Assembly (NCBI GenBank): GCA_963696505.1
Contig: CAVOKN010000011.1
Span: forward strand, 161,823-225,822
Source: CAVOKN01 sp963696505
Lineage (GTDB): Bacteria; Pseudomonadota; Gammaproteobacteria; Burkholderiales; Rhodocyclaceae
Direction: 5' to 3'
DNA: 64,000 bases
The notes under the pieces were generated by a model. The model had not been told where the DNA came from, made no database searches, and was given only the letters and a program-made list of their open reading frames with translations. The position numbers and the translations under genes were made by a program. Below, in pieces: positions 53,048 through 60,825 of the stretch (position 1 is the stretch's first letter; the number at the start of each line of letters is the position of its first letter).

Positions 53048-53300
53048 AGTTGCTTGAGCCGTCCGCCCGCCTTGCGTGCCACCCAGTCGCCGGCGAGATG
53101 GCGCGCCACCAGGAACGCCAGCACCGCACCCGGCAGGAACAGCACCGTGGACACGGCATACGGGGCCATGAACGCCAGTGGTGCCCACCACCTGCCTGAG
53201 CGAGCCCGTCGCGCAAACTTTGTTGGTAAATCAGTTCGCGGTTGGCGAAAGTCAGTGCCAGCGAAGCGGCGAGCGCAAGGCCCAGCGCCGTCCGGGCAAG
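53041..53300 (-). pseudogene. TVP38/TMEM64 (DedA-like) membrane protein remnant
   Basis: Pieces of an N-terminal TVP38-family protein are readable. SLARTALGLALAASLALTF and QQSLRDGLAQAGG come first. After a one-base frame break they continue as WAPLAFMAPYAVSTVLFLPGAVL, joined directly to AFLVARHLAGDWVARKAGGRLKQLI and a stop at 53041-53043. In intact relatives roughly 25-30 residues (the GALFGP region) separate those last two pieces, and more than 100 residues follow. The gene thus has a frameshift, an internal deletion and a lost 3' part, ending exactly where the chr operon begins. Confidence 0.6.
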
Positions 53301-53301
53301 G

Positions 53302-54165
53302 CTAGCGCCCCTCGCGGGTGGGCTCCAGGCCGTGGCCGATGGCGTAATCGGCTCCGGCGCCGACGAAGGGCAGTGCAAGCAGGCCGGTCAGGCGCACGCA
53401 GCGCGGATCCTCGGTGAGGCCTTCTACACCGATCGCCATCCGTTCCTGGGGCAGGCCAGCCGCCGCGCGGTAAGTGCCGAACAGCCGATCCCACCACGGC
53501 AGATTGAAGCCGAAGTTGCTGTTCGCCTCCGCCACTTCTATCGAGTGGTGCACGCGGTGCATGTCGGGCGTCACCACGAAGCGGCGCAGGATGCGATCGA
53601 CGCCCGCCGGCAGCCTGAGGTTGGCGTGGTTGAACATGGCGGTGGCGTTGAGCAGTACCTCGAATACCAGCACCGCCGCAGCGGGTGCCCCGAGAACGGC
53701 AATCACCGCGAACTTGATCAGCATGGAGGGAACGATCTCGATCGGGTGGAAGCGCGCCCCGGTGGTGACGTCGAAGTCCGGATCGGCGTGGTGCACCCGG
53801 TGCAGCCGCCACAGCGCGGGCACGGCGTGGAACATCACGTGCTGCAAGTAGATGGCGAAGTCCAGGGCCACCACGGCGACGATCAGCGCGGCCCAGTTCG
53901 GCAGCGCGAAGGCATTGAGCAGACCCCAGCCGCGCTCCGCGGCCAGCATGGCGAAGGCCACGGCGGCTATCGGGAAGGCCAGCCGCAGCACCACGCTGTT
54001 GAGCGCCACCAGCCCCAGATTGGCGACCCAGCGCACGCGGCGCGGGTAAAGCCGGGTACGCCGCGGCGAAGCCGCCTCCCACAGCGCCATCAGGGCGAAC
54101 ACGCCGAAGAACGCCCCGAGCCGGATCGCCGGTTCGTGCGTCAGCGCGAACTCGTTGAGTGTCAT
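53302..54165 (-). CDS. Fatty acid hydroxylase / sterol desaturase family protein
   Basis: Inner-membrane di-iron protein of 287 residues. The histidine boxes are FAIYLQHVMFH, RLHRVHHADPDFD and the later DMHRVHHS, together with NHANLRLP. These ligate the iron pair that hydroxylates or desaturates a lipid. FNLPWWDRLFGTYR is the family's ending motif. A near-perfect GGAGGAGAC site supports the ATG at 54165. It faces the ArsR-rhodanese regulator across a palindrome that overlaps the likely promoters of both, so it is probably under that regulator. Confidence 0.85.
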   Translation of the reverse strand: MTLNEFALTHEPAIRLGAFFGVFALMALWEAASPRRTRLYPRRVRWVANLGLVALNSVVLRLAFPIAAVAFAMLAAERGWGLLNAFALPNWAALIVAVVALDFAIYLQHVMFHAVPALWRLHRVHHADPDFDVTTGARFHPIEIVPSMLIKFAVIAVLGAPAAAVLVFEVLLNATAMFNHANLRLPAGVDRILRRFVVTPDMHRVHHSIEVAEANSNFGFNLPWWDRLFGTYRAAAGLPQERMAIGVEGLTEDPRCVRLTGLLALPFVGAGADYAIGHGLEPTREGR

Positions 54166-54217
54166 CCCGTCTCCTCCTAAACTTCCGCCTGGCCCACGCG
54201 GGCTGAGAGATATCATG

Positions 54218-54243
54218 TTCAATTACTAAACCATTTAGTTGAA
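54218..54243. promoter_or_regulatory. Palindromic operator between divergent genes
   Basis: TTCAATTACTAAA-CCA-TTTAGTTGAA is a dyad with a perfect ACTAAA/TTTAGT core in a strikingly A/T-rich island (54213-54250). It lies between the sterol-desaturase-type gene and the ArsR-rhodanese gene. It is placed and shaped as an ArsR-family binding site, probably autoregulatory and controlling both directions. Confidence 0.65.
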
Positions 54244-54261
54244 TAGTAGGAAGCGACTCCC

Positions 54262-54924
54262 ATGGTGTCAAGCGGCAATTTCAAGCAGGACGTGTATGCC
54301 CAACTGGCGCGGGTGGCCAAGGCGGTGGGGCACGCCAATCGGCTGGAACTGCTGGAGTTCGTGGCCCAGGGGCCGCGCAGCGTGGAGGATTTGGCGAACC
54401 TGACGCGGCTGTCGGTGGCCAATGCCTCCAAGCACCTGCTGGAGCTGCGCCACGCCGGACTGGTGCGGGCGCGCAAGGAAGGCGTGCGGGTGTTCTACGA
54501 GTTGGCGGGGGCCGACGTGGTCGAACTGCTTGCGGCTCTACGCAAGGTTGGGGAGACGCGACTCGCAGAGGTCGACCAGTTGCTGCGGCTCTACATTACC
54601 GCCCGCGACGATCTGGAGCCGATCCCGGCGGAGGAGCTGCTGGAGCGCGCCCAGCTCGGCCTGGTGACGGTGCTCGACGTGCGCCCGTCCGAGGAGTACG
54701 CCGCGGGCCATGTGCCGGGTGCGATCAACATCGCTTCGGATACCCTGGCGAGCCATCTGAAGCGGCTGCCCAAGGGCAAGGAGGTCATCGCCTATTGCCG
54801 TGGGCCGTACTGCCTGCTTTCCGTCAACGCGGTGGCGTTGCTGCGCCAGAAGGGCTACAAGGCGCGAAGGCTGGAGGATGGCTTCCCCGAGTGGAAGGCG
54901 GCAGGGCTGCCGGTGGAGGCCTGA
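54262..54924 (+). CDS. ArsR-family regulator fused to a rhodanese domain
   Basis: Protein of 220 residues. Residues 8-95 form an ArsR winged helix (ARVAKAVGHANRLELLEFVAQGPRSVEDLANLTRLSVANASKHLLELRHAGLVRARKEG). Residues 125-218 form a rhodanese domain (LLERAQLGLVTVLDVRPSEEYAAGHVPGAINI) whose catalytic loop is VIAYCRGPYCLLSVNAV with two Cys. Such fusions sense reactive sulfur species, the Cys pair changing DNA binding. Targets probably include the facing desaturase gene. The cysteine desulfurase/lyase genes next door fit a sulfur theme. Confidence 0.87.
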   Translation: MVSSGNFKQDVYAQLARVAKAVGHANRLELLEFVAQGPRSVEDLANLTRLSVANASKHLLELRHAGLVRARKEGVRVFYELAGADVVELLAALRKVGETRLAEVDQLLRLYITARDDLEPIPAEELLERAQLGLVTVLDVRPSEEYAAGHVPGAINIASDTLASHLKRLPKGKEVIAYCRGPYCLLSVNAVALLRQKGYKARRLEDGFPEWKAAGLPVEA

Positions 54925-55001
54925 TTCGAATCGCGTTGCGCCGCTGCCAGGCGCAATCGGGGTAAGGGGGGCGTCGGTGTTGGCAGCGGCGCTGCTGCCC
55001 T

Positions 55002-56165
55002 TCAGTCCCGGATTGGCTGGTGCGGCGCGGCGCCGATCGTGTCCAGGGCGGTGACGATCGCCTGCGCCGCATGCGCGACTTCCTCATCGCTAGTGGCAAT
55101 GCCCACCGACAATCGCACGGCGCCCATCGCCCGCGCGGCATCGAAACCCATGGCCGCGAGCACGCCGCTCACCGCATCCTCCTGCGAACGACAGGCCGAG
55201 CCCACGGAGGCGGCGACGCTGTCCGCTGCGGCGGCAATCAGTGTCCGGCCGCTCACGCCGGGAAACGATACATGCACGGTGTTGGGCAGCCGTAGCTCGG
55301 GATGCCCGTTCAGCAACAGCCCCGGCACGCCCGCCTCCAGCAGCCGGTGCAGTTCGTCGCGCAGGCGCCGCAGGCGCGGCGGCGCATCGGGGAGTCGCTC
55401 GCGGGCCAGCCGCGCCGCCGCGCCGATGCCGACGATCGCCGGCACGTTCTCGGTGCCGGGCCGCAGGCCGTGCTCCTGGTCCGCGCCGAACAGCACCGGA
55501 GCGATTGCCGTGCCACGCCGCACGTAGAGGGCGCCCACGCCCTTGGTGGCGTAGAACTTGTGGCCGGCGAGCGTCAGCAGATCGACGCCGAGGGCATCGA
55601 CGTCGAGCGGGACCTTGCCTGCCGACTGCGCGGCATCGGTGTGCAGCAGGATGCCGCGCGTCCGGGTGTGGGCAGCGATTGCGGGAACCGGTTGCAGGGT
55701 GCCGATCTCGTTGTTGGCATGCATGATCGACACCAGTGCAGTATCCGGCCGAAGAGACGCAGCGACCGCCTGCACATCGACCAAACCCTGCCCATCCACC
55801 GCTACCACCGTCACGTCCCAGCCGTCCTCGCGCAGCCGCAACATCGGCTGCATCACTGCGGGATGTTCGATGGCGCTGGTGACCAGATGCCGCTTGTTGC
55901 CCTTGAGCGCCCGGGCGACGCCGAGGACCGCCAGGTTGTTGGCCTCGGTGGCACAGCCGGTGAACACGATCTCGCCGGGCTGCGCGCCGATCAGCGCGGC
56001 GACTTCGCCACGCGCCTGCTGCACCGCCTGCCGCGCCCGCTGGCCATATTCGTGGGACGAGGAAGGGTTGCCGAACGTCGACTCCAGGTAGGGGCGGATG
56101 GCCGCGACAACCTCGGTCGCCACCGGCGTGGTGGCGTTGTAGTCGAGGTAGATCGGGCGCCTCAT
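55002..56165 (-). CDS. Cysteine desulfurase (NifS/IscS-like)
   Basis: PLP enzyme of 387 residues mobilising sulfur from cysteine as persulfide. It starts RRPIYLDYNATTPVATEVVAAIRPYLESTFGNPSSSHEYG. The PLP Lys is in LLTLAGHKFYATKGVGALYVRRG, and the cysteine loop is SVAASVGSACRSQEDAVS. It is not next to iscU/iscA, so it is a group II-like, stand-alone enzyme rather than the housekeeping IscS. Its ATG overlaps the stop of the upstream lyase gene (ATGA). Confidence 0.88.
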   Translation of the reverse strand: MRRPIYLDYNATTPVATEVVAAIRPYLESTFGNPSSSHEYGQRARQAVQQARGEVAALIGAQPGEIVFTGCATEANNLAVLGVARALKGNKRHLVTSAIEHPAVMQPMLRLREDGWDVTVVAVDGQGLVDVQAVAASLRPDTALVSIMHANNEIGTLQPVPAIAAHTRTRGILLHTDAAQSAGKVPLDVDALGVDLLTLAGHKFYATKGVGALYVRRGTAIAPVLFGADQEHGLRPGTENVPAIVGIGAAARLARERLPDAPPRLRRLRDELHRLLEAGVPGLLLNGHPELRLPNTVHVSFPGVSGRTLIAAAADSVAASVGSACRSQEDAVSGVLAAMGFDAARAMGAVRLSVGIATSDEEVAHAAQAIVTALDTIGAAPHQPIRD

Positions 56166-57331
56166 CCGAGCGCCTGAGTCAGGTCTGCGATCAGATCCTG
56201 CGCATCCTCCAGACCGATGGAGAGCCGTAGCATCGCATCCGAGATGCCGCGCCGGGCGCGCTCCTCCGGCGTGAGCCAGTGATGGGTGGTGGTGCAGGGC
56301 TGGGTGACCAGGCTCTCGACCCCGCCCAGGCTGGGCGCGAGGGCGAACAGCTTGAGCCGGTCAGCTACCCGCGTGGCATCGTCACCGGTCCCCTCCACCT
56401 CGATGGTCAGCATGCCGCCGAAGCCACTCATCTGCCGTGCTGCCAGGGCATGGCCGGGGAACTCCGGCAGCCCCGGGTAGAGAACGCGGGCGACCTTCGG
56501 ATGCTTCGCCATGGCCTCGGCCACTGCCTGTGCGCCGGCGTTCTGCGCCCGCACTCGCACCGGCAGGCTGCGGATGCTGCGCGCCAACAGGGCGGCGATC
56601 TCCGGCGCGATGGTCTGGCCCAGATTCTTGCGCCAGTTCCACACCGGCAGCAGCAGCTCCTGCCGGCCGATGACGGTGCCGGCGGTGAGGTCGCTGTGGC
56701 CGCCCAGATACTTGGTCGCGCTATGCACCGCGAAGTCCGCCCCCAGCGCCAACGGCTGCTGATTCACCGGCGAGGCGAAGGTGTTGTCCACCGCCACCAG
56801 GGCGCCGTAGGCGTGGGCGAGCTTGGCGATGGCATGGATGTCGAAGATCTCCAGACCGGGATTGGTCGGCGTCTCGAAGAACACCAGCCCGGCGCCCTTG
56901 GCCAGGATTTCGTCCAGGCGGCCCAGTTCGTGGCTCAGCAGCAGATGGGTGGGTATGCCGAGCTGGGGCAGTTGGGCGGCGAGCAGCTCCAGCGTGCCAC
57001 CGTAGGCATCGCCCAGGCAGACGATGCCCTTGCGGCCGTGGGCGAAGAACAGCGCCGACTCGGCGGCCATGCCGGAACAAAAGGCGAGCGCTGCCTCGGC
57101 GCCTTCCAGGGCGGCGAGCTTGTCTTCGAGGCTGCGGATGGTCGGGTTCAGCCCGTAGCGGGTGTAGAGCGCAGCCGACGTGCGCCCCTGCACCACGTCC
57201 ACCAGGTCGGCGGTGGAGGCGAACTTGAACGTCGTGCTGCTGTACAGCGGCGTGTGTGGCGAGCCGTGGGCGTCATCCAGTTCCCCGGCATGCACGCAGC
57301 GCGTGGCCAGATGCGTCGAGTCCTTCGTCAT
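56162..57331 (-). CDS. Cystathionine gamma-lyase/synthase family protein
   Basis: Cys/Met-metabolism PLP enzyme of 389 residues. It has THLATRCVHAGELDD, TPLYSSTTFKF, LYTRYGLNPTIRSLEDKLAALEGAEAALAFCSGMAAE and the PLP Lys in DFAVHSATKYLGGHSDLTAG. SLGGVESLVTQPCTTTH and LRLSIGLEDAQDLIADL end it. Lyase, synthase and homocysteine-forming variants cannot be told apart by eye. It is coupled to the cysteine desulfurase, so together they may supply and split cysteine. An IS607-type element ends only 12 bases upstream of its start, so it may have displaced its promoter. Confidence 0.87.
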   Translation of the reverse strand: MTKDSTHLATRCVHAGELDDAHGSPHTPLYSSTTFKFASTADLVDVVQGRTSAALYTRYGLNPTIRSLEDKLAALEGAEAALAFCSGMAAESALFFAHGRKGIVCLGDAYGGTLELLAAQLPQLGIPTHLLLSHELGRLDEILAKGAGLVFFETPTNPGLEIFDIHAIAKLAHAYGALVAVDNTFASPVNQQPLALGADFAVHSATKYLGGHSDLTAGTVIGRQELLLPVWNWRKNLGQTIAPEIAALLARSIRSLPVRVRAQNAGAQAVAEAMAKHPKVARVLYPGLPEFPGHALAARQMSGFGGMLTIEVEGTGDDATRVADRLKLFALAPSLGGVESLVTQPCTTTHHWLTPEERARRGISDAMLRLSIGLEDAQDLIADLTQALG

Positions 57332-57342
57332 GATTCCTGCTA

Positions 57343-58716
57343 TCAAGAAAGTGCGCAAATATGCGCACGGTTCTTTTCCTGCCCCGACGTGTCTTGCTGA
57401 CCACATTCGTATTTGACAGGCGTGACTTTCCCGGCTGTCTCTGGAACCATTCCAGAGGCAGCGCCGCCGTTGCCGGACGGACTCGCCACGGGTAGGGCAG
57501 TTGCGGTTGCCAGCCGTTCGAGGTTGCGTGCCGCGTTGAGATCGCGGTCATGGTGTGTGCCGCACTGCGCACACGTCCATTCCCGGTCGCGCAAGGCCAA
57601 CGCCTCGTTTTTCCAGCCACAGACCGAACACAAGCGGCTGCTCGGATACCAGCGATCAGCAATGACCAGCCGGGTGCCGTAACGTTCAGCCTTGTATTCG
57701 AGCTTCAAGCGAAACATCCCAAAGCCCACGTCGCTGATGGCGCGGGCGAGTTTATCGTTCGCCAGCATGCCCTTGACGTTCAAATCCTCGATCACCACCG
57801 CTTGGTTTTTGCGGCAGAGCCGGATCGTGAGCTTGTGGGTGAAATCCGCTCGGACATTGGCAACGCGGGCGTGCAGCCTTGCCAATGTCGCAGCAGACTT
57901 CTTGCGATTGTTCGAAGCAGGAAGTTTCGTGCCTTTGGGCAGATTGGCCTTGGGTACAAACCCGGCCTTGACCTTCGCCGCTTCCACTTTGCGGCTCAGA
58001 CGCCGTCCACGAATCTTCAGCCGGCGCAACGCCGCCTTGAGCGGTTTGGGTGCCTCAATGGCCTCGCCGCTGGACAGCGTGGCTGCGGCCTTGATGCCCA
58101 GATCGACGCCTTCAATCGCATTGCCATTGCGTTGTCGGTAAAACACGGCATCGGGCACCTCGACCTGGATGGCAACGAACCCGCGCTCGGCAGTGCGCGA
58201 TACCGTTGCCCCGAGAATCTTTCCCTTGAAACGCAGCGCCTCACGCATCGACACATCGCCAATCTTGGGCAAGCGGATGGTTTTCCCATCTACTTTGAAC
58301 TTGTCGTTGGCGACGTAAAAGCTGTCCAGACACCGCCCCTTCTTCTTGAAGGTCGGCGGATACGCCAACTTCACGCCCTGCTGGCGCAGACTGCGGCGCA
58401 GGTGTTTGCAATCAGGGGCGATACGCGCTCCTGCCTCGATGTCGGCAAAGAACCGTTTCCATGCACGAGCCAGATGCTCGAATGGTTGGGCGTGGCTGTC
58501 GCGGTGCATATCCTTGAGCCAAGGGAACAATTGGTATTTGACCGCGTTGAATTGTTTTTTGAGCGCCATCGCGTTGGGCTTTTGGCCCGCCGCGTATTGC
58601 TTGTTCCACTCATCCAGCGCCCAGTTCCACACCTTGCGCGCCGTGCCGCAGGCGCGGGCGAAGTAGTTCCCCTGTTCTTGCGTTGGACAAAGTGCGATCT
58701 TGTGGGTCAGTTGCAT
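57343..58716 (-). CDS. tnpB: TnpB RNA-guided nuclease (IS607/IS605)
   Basis: Protein of 457 residues. The RuvC-like active site appears complete: Asp in AIEGVDLGIKAAATLSSG, Glu in AVVIEDLNVKGM and Asp in HHDRDLNAARN. The zinc ribbon is LCSVCGWKN...WTCAQCGTHHDRD. The N-terminal MQLTHKIALCPTQEQ and the Cys/Arg-rich bridge are typical. TnpB cuts DNA with a guide RNA made from the transposon end. The last codons contain the palindrome at 57351-57368, expected to be part of that RNA. The C-terminus extends about 55 residues past the RuvC end and overlaps the RNA region. Confidence 0.9.
   Translation of the reverse strand: MQLTHKIALCPTQEQGNYFARACGTARKVWNWALDEWNKQYAAGQKPNAMALKKQFNAVKYQLFPWLKDMHRDSHAQPFEHLARAWKRFFADIEAGARIAPDCKHLRRSLRQQGVKLAYPPTFKKKGRCLDSFYVANDKFKVDGKTIRLPKIGDVSMREALRFKGKILGATVSRTAERGFVAIQVEVPDAVFYRQRNGNAIEGVDLGIKAAATLSSGEAIEAPKPLKAALRRLKIRGRRLSRKVEAAKVKAGFVPKANLPKGTKLPASNNRKKSAATLARLHARVANVRADFTHKLTIRLCRKNQAVVIEDLNVKGMLANDKLARAISDVGFGMFRLKLEYKAERYGTRLVIADRWYPSSRLCSVCGWKNEALALRDREWTCAQCGTHHDRDLNAARNLERLATATALPVASPSGNGGAASGMVPETAGKVTPVKYECGQQDTSGQEKNRAHICALS
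57351..57368 (-). ncRNA. Hairpin at tnpB 3' end, candidate omega-RNA scaffold part
   Basis: GTGCGCA-AATA-TGCGCAC is a perfect 7-bp stem with a 4-base loop, overlapping the last codons of tnpB at the transposon right end. TnpB guide RNAs overlap the 3' end of the gene and finish with the flanking guide. Only this terminal stem is visible by eye. The full RNA and its 3' border cannot be set. Confidence 0.35.
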
Positions 58717-59024
58717 CGCCGGGCCTGTTCGATGGCCATTTGCGCCACACCCGCCGCAAGAATCTCGCGGGCACGCATGACCGATGCTGCCTGCGGTGCG
58801 TCAGGCCATACATCGCGATACCCCCAGAACGATGCGGCGGCGTACATATCCTCCACGCGAACCTTGCCGGGTTGCAGTGGCGCAAGCTTTGCTTCGCACT
58901 CAATCCCGTCCAGCCGGGAATGACATAAGTAATAATCGGCCTGATGAACCTTGCTCTTACGTAACGTCACAAAGCGCCCGCATCCACCGTGGCAATAGAT
59001 AGTCACTTTCTCAGCTTGGCTCAT
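58707..59024 (-). CDS. Small Cys-rich protein within the IS607 element
   Basis: Protein of 105 residues. It starts MSQAEKVTIYCHGGCGRFVTLRKSKVHQADYYLCHSRLDGIECEAKL, with four to five Cys and several His arranged like a zinc finger. A helical C-terminal half (VRVEDMYAAASFWGYRDVW and ARAREILAAGVAQMAIEQARRC-like sequence) follows. The start overlaps the tnpA stop by 14 bases and its own stop overlaps the tnpB start by 10. An AGAAGG site precedes the chosen ATG. The tight packing suggests it belongs to the transposition or TnpB machinery. I do not recognise the family. Confidence 0.7.
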   Translation of the reverse strand: MSQAEKVTIYCHGGCGRFVTLRKSKVHQADYYLCHSRLDGIECEAKLAPLQPGKVRVEDMYAAASFWGYRDVWPDAPQAASVMRAREILAAGVAQMAIEQARRCN

Positions 59025-59640
59025 TGTTCGCATCCTTCTTCAATGCCTCGTCCAGCTTTTTTCGGTAGTTCCTCAGACCGTATAACCGGGACGAAAAGCA
59101 ATGCACGATGGTCATCAAGTCCTGCACCATTTCCTGCTCGGGAGAAAGACGTTCTTGATTGAGCACTAGCAGTTCGCAGCCATTGATTTTGGCAAAGTGC
59201 TCGAACCACTCGAAGCCGAACCGGGTCAGCCGATCCCTGTGCGCCAGAATCAGTGTCTTGACTTCGCGTCGGCCAATATCTTCCATCAGCGCCAGAAACC
59301 GCTTGCGCTTGAAGTTCAGCCCGCCGCCCACTTCCTCGACAAACTCGACGTTGGCAAGACCTTTGGCCACCACGAATTCCTCCAGCACTTTGCGCTGATT
59401 CGCCAAATCCGGTTTTTGCGCGGCACTGGAGACGCGGCAGTACGCCACCAGCCGGATCGGCGTATTCACCGACTGGCGCAGGCCGATGAATTCGCGAATC
59501 TGCGCTTCGGTATACAGGCGCCGATTGCTGTCGGTGCGCGCCACAGCAGTGAGCCGCCCCTCGCGCTCCCAGCGCTGCAAGGTCTTGACCGAGACGCCCA
59601 GCAGCTTCGCCGCCTTGCCTGTGCTCATGGTGTTTTCCAT
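59011..59640 (-). CDS. tnpA: IS607 TnpA serine recombinase
   Basis: Protein of about 209 residues. The MerR-type HTH at the N-terminus (STGKAAKLLGVSVKTLQRWEREGRLTAVARTDSNRRLY) binds the element ends. The serine recombinase domain has the catalytic Ser in RLVAYCRVSSAAQKPDLANQRKVLEEF and Arg residues in LILAHRDRLTRFGFEWFEHF. Mid-size architecture with HTH first is diagnostic for IS607. Alternative ATG codons lie at 59655-frame and 59628. Confidence 0.88.
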   Translation of the reverse strand: MENTMSTGKAAKLLGVSVKTLQRWEREGRLTAVARTDSNRRLYTEAQIREFIGLRQSVNTPIRLVAYCRVSSAAQKPDLANQRKVLEEFVVAKGLANVEFVEEVGGGLNFKRKRFLALMEDIGRREVKTLILAHRDRLTRFGFEWFEHFAKINGCELLVLNQERLSPEQEMVQDLMTIVHCFSSRLYGLRNYRKKLDEALKKDANNEPS

Positions 59641-59701
59641 GAGCCAATAGTACATTATTGCGCATTATTTGTAATGGTAGAGTCAGCCTCCCTCTTGGTG
59701 G

Positions 59702-60220
59702 TCAGGGCCGAATGAGCTCGCGCAACTGCGCGACGATGGCCGGATCGTCGAACTCGCGTCCGCCCACCGCCCGCAGGGCGATGCGGCCCTCGGGATCGAC
59801 GATGAAGGTGGCGGGCAGTCCACGCACCTGCCAGGCGCGCAGGCTGGCGGATTTCTCGTCGAGCAGGATGGTGAAGCCGGGGTCGGGGATAAAGCTGAAC
59901 ACGGTTTCCTCGTCCTCGCCGATGTTCACCGCCAGCACGCGCAGTTGCTCCGGCTTGAACAGCTTCTGCAGGCGGGTGAGCGAGGGGATTTCCTTGCGGC
60001 AGGGCGGGCACCAAGTGGCCCAGAAGTTCACCAGCACCACCTTGCCGCGCAGTTCGGAGAGCCTGACCGACTTGCCGTCCACGTCGGGCAGGGCGATCTC
60101 TGGCGCCGTGGGCTTGCCGGGCACCAAAGTCAGCCCCCGCGGTACGGGTGCCTGTGCCAATGCCGGCTGGGCGATCAGCAGGATCAGCGCCGCCAGCAAG
60201 GACCGCCGTTCAATCCGCAT
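59702..60220 (-). CDS. TlpA-family thiol-disulfide oxidoreductase
   Basis: Periplasmic thioredoxin-fold protein of 172 residues. The signal peptide is MRIERRSLLAALILLIAQPALA, and the active site VLVNFWATWCPPCRKEIPSL gives a CPPC pair. The cis-Pro strand is RGLPATFIVDPEGRIALRAVGG. It probably reduces periplasmic thiols or delivers electrons to cytochrome c maturation. It overlaps the end of the next upstream gene by 11 bases. The IS607 element was inserted just after its stop. One near-copy of the 9-mer lies at 60126. Confidence 0.87.
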   Translation of the reverse strand: MRIERRSLLAALILLIAQPALAQAPVPRGLTLVPGKPTAPEIALPDVDGKSVRLSELRGKVVLVNFWATWCPPCRKEIPSLTRLQKLFKPEQLRVLAVNIGEDEETVFSFIPDPGFTILLDEKSASLRAWQVRGLPATFIVDPEGRIALRAVGGREFDDPAIVAQLRELIRP

Positions 60221-60800
60221 CCGCACACTTGAGGCCGCGCAGCCTGCCGCGATGGGTGATGCCATCGATGCTCCATTCATAGACAAGGTCGAAACTGCCA
60301 GCCGGGCGCGGCGACAAGGCTGCCATGCCCATGATCCAGTCGCCGGGCTCGAACTGATGTTCGCCGGGAAACTGCGCCCAGCGGAAGGCAATGCGCGCCG
60401 GCTCGGCCACGCCGTGGCGCGCCCATTCCTGCTCCCAGGTTTCCAGCGCCACGAAGCGCCGCACGGTCGCGCCGTTCGCGATGCTCCAGTCATCGAGACG
60501 GTAGGTTAGCAGGCCGCCGCCGGCATCGTTGCGCAGCACGAGTTGGAACACGCAGGCGTCGGCGTACCGGGCGGCGGCGGCCGGCTCGAAGCCCCGCGCC
60601 CGGTAAAAGGCACGCGCCTGAGCGGGCGTGATTCGGGAGGCGCCGAGGCTCACGCCATGGTCCGTTGTCTGCCAGTCGGACGCCGTGATGGCAGGGTCGT
60701 CAAGCCTGGGCGATGCTGCCGCTCCTTGACCGGCGACGACAGGCAGTGCTTCTCCGAGGAGGCAGATGGCCAGGGCCGAGACCCACGGGCTGCTTCGCAC
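60210..60800 (-). CDS. Secreted hypothetical protein upstream of tlpA
   Basis: Protein of about 196 residues from a GTG at 60800, giving a signal peptide (SSPWVSALAICLLGEALPVVAGQG). The mature part carries DWQTTDHGVSLGASRITPAQARAFYRARGF, FVALETWEQEWARHGVA and PGDWIMGMAALSPRP. I do not know the family. Its overlap with tlpA, and with the end of a rhodanese gene upstream, suggests a periplasmic redox role. An ATG at 60863 with an AAGGG site is an alternative start that would overlap the rhodanese gene by 38 bases. Confidence 0.6.
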   Translation of the reverse strand: MRSSPWVSALAICLLGEALPVVAGQGAAASPRLDDPAITASDWQTTDHGVSLGASRITPAQARAFYRARGFEPAAAARYADACVFQLVLRNDAGGGLLTYRLDDWSIANGATVRRFVALETWEQEWARHGVAEPARIAFRWAQFPGEHQFEPGDWIMGMAALSPRPAGSFDLVYEWSIDGITHRGRLRGLKCADAD

Positions 60801-60825
60801 GGTTGCCGGATCGGGAACTGCCGCG

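Larger units (their letters stand above)
57343..59695 (-). mobile_element. IS607-family insertion sequence
   Basis: Three overlapping minus-strand genes (serine recombinase tnpA, a small Cys-rich protein, tnpB) form a compact element. It lies between the lyase gene (start 57331) and the tlpA-like gene (stop 59702). The A/T-rich left flank (59645-59680) and the TnpB end carry related TGCGCA-containing sequences, AATAATGCGCAATAATG and CATATTTGCGCAC. As usual for IS607 no terminal inverted repeats or target duplications are seen, so the exact ends are estimated. Confidence 0.8.
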
